DNA of 36,672 nt from contig CAKPER010000012.1 in NCBI GenBank assembly GCA_934149245.1, positions 1 through 36,672 of the forward strand, written 5' to 3'. How positions within the stretch are numbered: the stretch's first letter is position 1; each line of letters begins with the position of its first letter. The notes beneath the pieces were generated by a model. It had not been told where the DNA came from. It did no database searches and worked only from the letters and a program-made list of their open reading frames with translations. Positions 33,201 through 36,672 of the stretch are shown here, piece by piece. The position numbers and the translations under genes were made by a program. Source of the DNA: an uncultured Bacilli bacterium (lineage in GTDB: Bacteria; Bacillota_I; Bacilli_A; RF39; UBA660).

Positions 33201-34698
33201 ATTTTGCCATTTCATCTACAAACATTTCATAGTTTAATGTTCCATCTTTAAAATCAACAAGATTATTTAAAATATTACTTTTTTTATTGAAGCAGTATTC
33301 AAATAAAGATAGACCTCTGGTAGGGATAATATAACCATCACTTTCTTTCTGAAAGAAAAAACCTGTTTCTTTTTCAAACCTTTTAATATTTTCTAATCCA
33401 AGTATTTGAATAACTCTATTTTGTTTTTCAGCAAGAGGAAATAAAGAATGATTATATAACATTAATTGCTCAGTATTAGTAATTTTATTATTTGATGCAA
33501 AAAATGATTGTAAAAAATCCATCAATATTTTTTTATCATATTCACCTTGATTTAATTCAAGTTTATCTAAAGTTGTAACAAAATTAGAAAAATTATTCCA
33601 TAAATTTCCTTTAATAATATAATTAAAATGTTCAGGAAAAATCTCTAGTGTTTCTACTACAGTTTTATCACCAAAAGCTTCTACTACTGTTCTAAAGCCC
33701 GTTGATATATCTGAACTATTGTCTCTATCTATAAATTTAGATAATTTTATATTTTTAAATATATTTATATTAGCCCTAACATCATCAAAAGTTAATTTTC
33801 TTTCGTAAAATCTTTTTCTTAAATCATCAGGCATATCAATATTAAACATAAATATGTCATCATTTTCCCTGACAAATGATTCAGGATACTTCTTTGGATT
33901 AATTATTTTATCATCTTCAGATAAAATTTTTTGCTTTTCTAACGAATAAAATTTTTGTTTTATTTCAGACGGACTGGTATTTCTAAATGTTTTTTGAATA
34001 TTTCTGTATTCAAAAGCATCAATATTTTCAAAATAATCTACAATACTTTCAAATAATTCATATACTTTTTGAAAATCATCCTTAGAAATAGAATATAATT
34101 GTATTAAATTATCTAATCCTACTAAGTTTATTAATCCTCTTGTCATCTCTTCAAAGTGATTATAATAACTACGTTTACTTCTCAATTCTGTTAATTGTTC
34201 TCTATTCAAGGAAAATAGATCCGGAATAGTCATTTTTTTATCAAATAACTTTTGTTGAAATTCCTGACTAAATGAATCTGATAAAAACATTTTTTTATTT
34301 TCGTCAATAACTTTTTGATCAAAATCACTTGATTTTAACATTCGATTAAGTGAGCTTAAGTTTTTAATTTTACAGCCTTTAAAATTTATTCCATCATCAT
34401 AGTCAAAAATTAAAAAATCAATATTTGCATGAGTATTTGATAAATCAACAGGATAATCTTTATCAGTCAATATTAAAAAATCTTCCCAAGCTGTATATGG
34501 AATTGTACTTAGATCAAATTTTAATAATTCACTTTGTATTGCTAAATATCTTTGTATTAATTGAGCTTCAAATTCTTTTTTATTGAAATTTGGATTATCT
34601 TTATTTTTTTCGACAGTTTCGTCTAATTCTGATAAAATTGCTCTACATTTTGCTTTATATTCATTAAATTGCTCCCAAGTAATCTTAGGACTGTCCAT
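30196..34698 (-). CDS. giant repeat-containing protein of cassette 1
   Basis: The product has 1500 residues and belongs to no family I recognise. It has no signal peptide or membrane segments. Residues about 130-870 carry degenerate repeats. One motif resembles 'F...(A)P.ELK..FY' (MPDDLRKRFYERKL, APYELKNAFYKNVL, APEELKKYFYNYAY). Another resembles 'hG.E(K/N)h..h' (VGLDNLIQL, LGLENIKRF, YGNEKFLQL, FGEEKGIKL). A third is 'hIxGxLW' (IIKGNLW, LISGSLW). Near residue 1160-1220 a conserved-looking module has GTLTKCCQELNKYGEVCMEH, then NGRVFVIKNEEGN and AQSWVWRNKNVLCFDNIEI, which recalls an acyltransferase-type core. AAGGAG lies 9 nt before the ATG at 34698. The last codons overlap the ProA-like gene by 11 nt. 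Confidence 0.85.
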   Translation of the reverse strand: MDSPKITWEQFNEYKAKCRAILSELDETVEKNKDNPNFNKKEFEAQLIQRYLAIQSELLKFDLSTIPYTAWEDFLILTDKDYPVDLSNTHANIDFLIFDYDDGINFKGCKIKNLSSLNRMLKSSDFDQKVIDENKKMFLSDSFSQEFQQKLFDKKMTIPDLFSLNREQLTELRSKRSYYNHFEEMTRGLINLVGLDNLIQLYSISKDDFQKVYELFESIVDYFENIDAFEYRNIQKTFRNTSPSEIKQKFYSLEKQKILSEDDKIINPKKYPESFVRENDDIFMFNIDMPDDLRKRFYERKLTFDDVRANINIFKNIKLSKFIDRDNSSDISTGFRTVVEAFGDKTVVETLEIFPEHFNYIIKGNLWNNFSNFVTTLDKLELNQGEYDKKILMDFLQSFFASNNKITNTEQLMLYNHSLFPLAEKQNRVIQILGLENIKRFEKETGFFFQKESDGYIIPTRGLSLFEYCFNKKSNILNNLVDFKDGTLNYEMFVDEMAKCLDVMREKGIFRPDSYNNFPNYDWIQGEFRENHPEIFIDLNAPYELKNAFYKNVLKPKLLYNHKDYVKYLVDKNLSSMIDVNLKLAVPREEDGPEWWLPENCNFVDEYISRYGNEKFLQLCVKYGIYIDDIAEYLNKDIAIRHGKYVDSSKDDVDFEGISKKIESIIIREIKLCNIPYGLDNAPNFLKENCPELFLEDNAPEELKKYFYNYAYKNHDHRHYLMTFDTLQHHKEWLLFLKDKTLIPSLVNPSAKRKEMLQYLLLFGEEKGIKLGIKRGETVHKMISSSQVELMKKWYDKTGGKFIPDFVVMQNFKLEEADKFLISGSLWSKLMRIKNFAEIPESREAMLKLAYSFGVFDQDQRGFKKLQDLLTSLPKKIDADNGYIIDRVDRKIDQISQRDVFYHNKKVIDANGDKKIVSPNMTLEEKEEAYNKMLKYTKKSNFIDFIDAPTLVNLFETLKKEKVDIDFSKPIFAQFYRKNEDGIYSLIINSQSCPKSSQIIRGILGKFRGLPILTPEKADLLFGRFCLKYDVDFREFVLANMDNIMKKPEYVSFVSSIQKQFSEIKAVNSNRTLTLELAVSYVQSNKYAPVNVGNEQVAEISAIAGYTQKDFETLQQIYNYGKQRTFSSIPRIEAKVEKTSGRYTYEILRLDDPLAMAIGTLTKCCQELNKYGEVCMEHSMVDKNGRVFVIKNEEGNAIAQSWVWRNKNVLCFDNIEIPNKAFDKAVEEHPGFTNEIFQIYKQAAHDLIQADDVEYKKLLEGGKITQEQYEGLRLGKVTVGLGWNAIIAESIKQNSVADKKIARPLPFKEPVKLSRELYTSDSATQYILEQREDRKEYYGKTLPIHADSYIEYDDNSFKEKNLLSLEKLELITKPNATYLDTQLSEHYDKGHIVSQLAHNYELNPETTRIILHPNFAIIYDVNGDQLKIGDLLYNTVIDYNQQQMNIEDKVTIQLRLALEQIAQNKQIDISSLNDSQIAMYSKAVGLTEELDYERGVGRAR

Positions 34699-34770
34699 AA
34701 ATATCAACTCCTTGTCTCCTACTATCATATACAGTATAACATTGGTAATATAAAATATCTATAGCACTCG

Positions 34771-34777
34771 AACAAAA
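34771..34777. repeat. target-site duplication, left copy
   Basis: AACAAAA directly abuts the left inverted repeat of the element at 34778-35179. The same seven bases directly follow the right end (35180-35186). Confidence 0.75.
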
Positions 34778-34808
34778 GATAGTGTAAAATTGTTTTGGCT
34801 ACAAAAAA

Positions 34809-34866
34809 GAGAACTTCGTGTTAAAATTACTATAAGCATAATCAAAAAATAGTAAAGGAAGTTCTC
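34809..34866. repeat. subterminal hairpin of the mobile element
   Basis: Arms GAGAACTTC (34809-34817) and GAAGTTCTC (34858-34866) are fully complementary. An inner pair TTACTAT (34827-34833) and ATAGTAA (34849-34855) is also perfect. The structure precedes the first ATG of the decayed reading frame by 1 nt. Confidence 0.7.
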
Positions 34867-34867
34867 A

Positions 34868-35148
34868 TATGTATATATTATCATATTTTTTAGAAAAAAA
34901 GCAAAAAATTTATTAAAAGTTAAACTAAGTAAAATAATATCAAATATTACCGATGATTTTATAGAAAATTTATTCATAGTTAATTCTGAGAACAAATTAA
35001 GGCAATAGTTGTTAAAAATAACGAAAAAGTAACACTGAAAAAAGAAGAATTAAATTTTGATATATTTAACTTTTCTTCTTCTAATGTACCAATGTTATAT
35101 TCTGAAGATAACCTTACGAGACTAGCCCTAAGAGGGCTAGCTTGCTAA
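34868..35148 (+). pseudogene. decayed open reading frame inside the mobile element
   Basis: The plus-strand frame begins with ATG at 34868 (MYILSYFLEKK) and, if two single-base losses in A-rich positions are allowed, continues AKNLLKVKLSKIISNITDDF, ENLFIVNSENKLRQ, IVVKNNEKVTLKKEEL, NFDIFNFSSSNVP and MLYSEDNLTRLALRGLAC to TAA (35146-35148). This is about 94 codons of protein-like sequence with two frameshifts. I do not recognise it. It is not a known transposase to me and may be a passenger or the start of a lost one. Confidence 0.5.
35122..35140. repeat. GC-rich 8-bp hairpin near the right end of the element
   Basis: CTAGCCCT-AAG-AGGGCTAG is a perfect stem with a 3-nt loop. It is much richer in G and C than anything around it. 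No T run follows on either strand, so it is not a typical terminator. Confidence 0.6.
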
Positions 35149-35173
35149 CATCAATTCAGTCAATAAAATTTAC

Positions 35174-35204
35174 ACTATCAACAAAAATCAACTTTGTTAA
35201 TAGT
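35174..35204 (-). terminator. terminator of the intact ProA-like gene, rebuilt by insertion
   Basis: The minus strand reads ACTAT-T-AACAAA, loop GTTGATT, TTTGTT-G-ATAGT. The AACAAA side and loop are the original terminator. The outer ATAGT comes from the inserted element's inverted repeat, replacing the lost outer arm. A T-rich stretch follows. Confidence 0.6.
35180..35186. repeat. target-site duplication, right copy
   Basis: AACAAAA directly after the right inverted repeat; identical to 34771-34777. Confidence 0.75.
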
Positions 35205-35210
35205 CTAATT

Positions 35211-36218
35211 CTACATGTCAGAAAACTTTATTGTATCCGTAAATTTGAAACTATTTGGATAAATAATTGTTTTTTCTTTATATAAGCTTTCTTGTTTAAT
35301 ATCTATAATTCTTTCAATAGTTGGACTTGTATTAACAACAACTATACTAGACTTAACCTCTTTTATAAATTTAGAAGCTGATTGTGCATCTTTTGTAAAA
35401 ATAGAACATGCATATCTATTTCCATTGTAATTAATTTGGGCAATTGCTTCATCAATATCATCAACTAATATTGCATCATCCATATCAACATTTAAATCTT
35501 TTTTTATATATAATTGAATACTAAGTCCTGTTTTGATTATTTTTTTAATAAAACTTAAATTTGTCTTGTCTTCAATATATAAATCAAAATTTTCATATCC
35601 ACTAATTATTGTTGGAATTTTTGAGTTTTCAATAATTTTTCTTTGTAATTGATGATTTCCAACACATACAACTAAGTCAATATTAGCATAATTAGATAAA
35701 ATAGCAGAATAATTTTCATCAATAAATATTTGAACTAAATATTTTGAAATATTTAAACTTTCTAATACACTTTGAATAATTTGGACTATTAAATTATTTG
35801 TTCCAAACATATATCCTGAATTTGAAATAATAATAGTATTTCCTGCTAATAGGTTTCTTAATACTAGTTCTAGTATTATATAGGAATTACCATCATTTAT
35901 TAATGCCACAATTCCCCTATCCATAATTTGTTTTCCATATATTATTTGTTTTTCATTATCCTTTTGCGATAAAACAACTTTTCCATATATAGAATCTTCT
36001 TTTTCAATTAATGTGAATATATTTTTGATAATATTATCATCTAATTCAAACCCATTATTATTTTTCTTATCTATCTTATTAGCTTTTAAAATTAATTCTT
36101 TGTTGTTTTCTAATGCAACCTTTATGTATTTTATTAAATCTTTTATTACATTTTCATTCATGTTTGTTTTATCTACATTAAGTGCATTAGTAATTACTTT
36201 ATTTATATTATCTTGCAC
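35211..36218 (-). CDS. ProA-like ALDH-superfamily protein lacking the catalytic Cys
   Basis: This 335-residue protein is shorter than gamma-glutamyl phosphate reductase (about 415) but follows its layout. Blocks in order are YGKQIMDRGIVALINDG, LELVLRNLLAGNTIIISN, NIDLVVCVGNHQLQRKI (compare the DLIIPRG-type segment of ProA), SKIPTIISGYENFDLYIED, and the C-terminal DDIDEAIAQINYNGNRYACS followed by VVVNTSP. The stretch that in ProA carries the catalytic Cys (CNALET) is missing between IQLYIKK and DMDDAILV. It is probably enzymatically inactive or changed in chemistry. GTG at 36218 is preferred (AGAGGTG 6 nt upstream); an ATG at 36236 and one at 36251 are also open. Overlap of 11 nt with the giant gene makes it translationally coupled. 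Confidence 0.75.
   Translation of the reverse strand: MQDNINKVITNALNVDKTNMNENVIKDLIKYIKVALENNKELILKANKIDKKNNNGFELDDNIIKNIFTLIEKEDSIYGKVVLSQKDNEKQIIYGKQIMDRGIVALINDGNSYIILELVLRNLLAGNTIIISNSGYMFGTNNLIVQIIQSVLESLNISKYLVQIFIDENYSAILSNYANIDLVVCVGNHQLQRKIIENSKIPTIISGYENFDLYIEDKTNLSFIKKIIKTGLSIQLYIKKDLNVDMDDAILVDDIDEAIAQINYNGNRYACSIFTKDAQSASKFIKEVKSSIVVVNTSPTIERIIDIKQESLYKEKTIIYPNSFKFTDTIKFSDM
35492..35502. repeat. 11-bp direct repeat (inner copy) in the ProA-like gene
   Basis: TTAAATCTTTT, identical to 36134-36144. The two copies are 642 bp apart, which is a multiple of three. Confidence 0.85.
36134..36144. repeat. 11-bp direct repeat (outer copy) in the ProA-like gene
   Basis: TTAAATCTTTT, the second copy. 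Recombination with the copy at 35492 would produce the short gene seen at 29841. Confidence 0.85.
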
Positions 36219-36672
36219 GACCAACACCTCTTTCATAATCAAGCTCTTCATTTAAGCCAACTGCTTTAGAATACATAGCAATTTGAGAATCATTTAATGA
36301 TGAAATATCAATTTGTTTATTTTTTGCTATTTGTTCTAGTGCTAACCTTAATTGAATAATCACTTTATCTTCGATATTCATTTGTTGTTGATTATTATCA
36401 ATAACTGTATTATATAACAAATCGCCAATTTTTACTTGATCACCATTTACATCATATATTATAGCAAAGTTAGGATGCAGAATAATTCTTGTTGTTTCAG
36501 GATTCAATTCATAATTATGTGCTAATTGAGAAACAATATGCTCTTTATCATAATGTTCACTTAATTGTGTATCTAAATAAATAGCATTTGGTTTTGTTAT
36601 TAATTCTAATTTTTCTAACCTTAATAAATTTTTTTCTTTAAATGAACTGTCATCATACTCTATATATGAATC
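36208..36672 (-). CDS. giant protein of cassette 2, 3' part only
   Basis: The last 154 codons of a second giant-protein gene are in the window. It runs off the right edge, so nothing is known of its start. The open frame continues through the window end and contains LDTQLSEHYDKEHIVSQLAH, ILHPNFAIIYDVNGDQVKIG and the same final DYERGVGRAR as cassette 1. The DNA is about 93-95% identical to 30196-30660. Differences are mostly silent, for example DYN to DNN and GHIV to EHIV, so both copies look maintained. A leucine TTG at 36507 is in frame but is an internal codon, since homologous sequence continues upstream. Confidence 0.88.
   Translation of the reverse strand, partial: DSYIEYDDSSFKEKNLLRLEKLELITKPNAIYLDTQLSEHYDKEHIVSQLAHNYELNPETTRIILHPNFAIIYDVNGDQVKIGDLLYNTVIDNNQQQMNIEDKVIIQLRLALEQIAKNKQIDISSLNDSQIAMYSKAVGLNEELDYERGVGRAR

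Larger units (their letters stand above)
34778..35179. mobile_element. 402-bp mobile-element remnant with terminal inverted repeats
   Basis: The ends are inverted repeats starting GATAGTGTAAA (11 of 11 identical, further matches beyond), flanked by a 7-bp AACAAAA duplication. Inside are a 9+7-bp hairpin near the left end (34809-34866), a decayed plus-strand reading frame (34868-35148) and an 8-bp hairpin near the right end. At 402 bp it is too short for a transposase and is probably a non-autonomous or deleted derivative. The family is not assigned. Confidence 0.75.

Noticed and set aside
34759..34995. Minus-strand reading frame of 78 residues inside the mobile element
   Set aside because: It is Leu/Phe-rich, has no ribosome site and is antisense to the decayed plus-strand frame. 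It looks like a mirror of AT-rich coding sequence.
34778..35179. Assigning the element to a named IS family
   Set aside because: The ends recall some mutator-type elements, but no transposase is present and I cannot confirm the match.
35211..36218. True gamma-glutamyl phosphate reductase (proA)
   Set aside because: The catalytic Cys segment is missing and there is no proB or proC nearby, so the enzymatic name would be misleading.
36208..36507. A separate small gene starting at 36507
   Set aside because: The apparent start is an internal Leu codon TTG, and the homologous sequence continues in frame to the window edge, so it is the end of a longer gene.

Overview
The window (about 36.7 kb, very AT-rich) reads as a chromosome segment of a low-GC Gram-positive-type bacterium (Bacillota/Mycoplasmatota-like). 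AGGAGG-type ribosome sites, an encoded CCA on all five tRNAs, and whiA, yvcK, a LexA-type SOS repressor and an rpsO-pnp pair support this. TGA is used as a stop (for example at the ends of xseA and of the 82-residue gene at 15613), so it is not a mycoplasma with code 4. An uncultured gut lineage near RF39-like Bacilli is my guess, not a demonstrated placement.

Positions 10-23119 are mostly conserved housekeeping genes, almost all on the minus strand. They run from a radical SAM protein, hpt and lepB through rplS, pnp and rpsO, two small genes (one a cytidylate-kinase-like protein), a marR plus heterodimeric ABC exporter operon, and nusB-xseA-xseB. lexA follows on the plus strand with its own promoter and operator. 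A long minus-strand operon then runs from a strong promoter at 23142-23169: two related coiled-coil proteins, a small protein, yvcK, whiA, a VTT membrane protein, a kinase-like protein, a small protein and rnhB.

Positions 23309-23864 hold a complete plus-strand tRNA operon (Leu, Ser, initiator Met, Asp, Phe) with a promoter and a terminator.

Positions 24011-29840 are accessory: an unknown small protein, a TetR regulator next to oleate hydratase, a metallophosphoesterase with a probable frameshift, a Cys-rich protein, a HAD hydrolase, and at least one coding fragment in AT-rich spacers.

Positions 29802-36672 are the most unusual part. A two-gene cassette is present twice in tandem. Its first gene encodes a giant (about 1500-residue) protein with degenerate internal repeats and a conserved Cys-containing C-terminal module. 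Its second gene encodes a ProA-like aldehyde dehydrogenase relative without a recognisable catalytic Cys, and overlaps the giant gene by 11 nt. The second cassette is cut by the window edge. In the first, the dehydrogenase-like gene has lost exactly 642 bp in frame between 11-bp direct repeats. Between the cassettes lies a 402-bp mobile-element remnant with terminal inverted repeats and a 7-bp target duplication. It sits inside the transcription terminator of the intact dehydrogenase-like gene.
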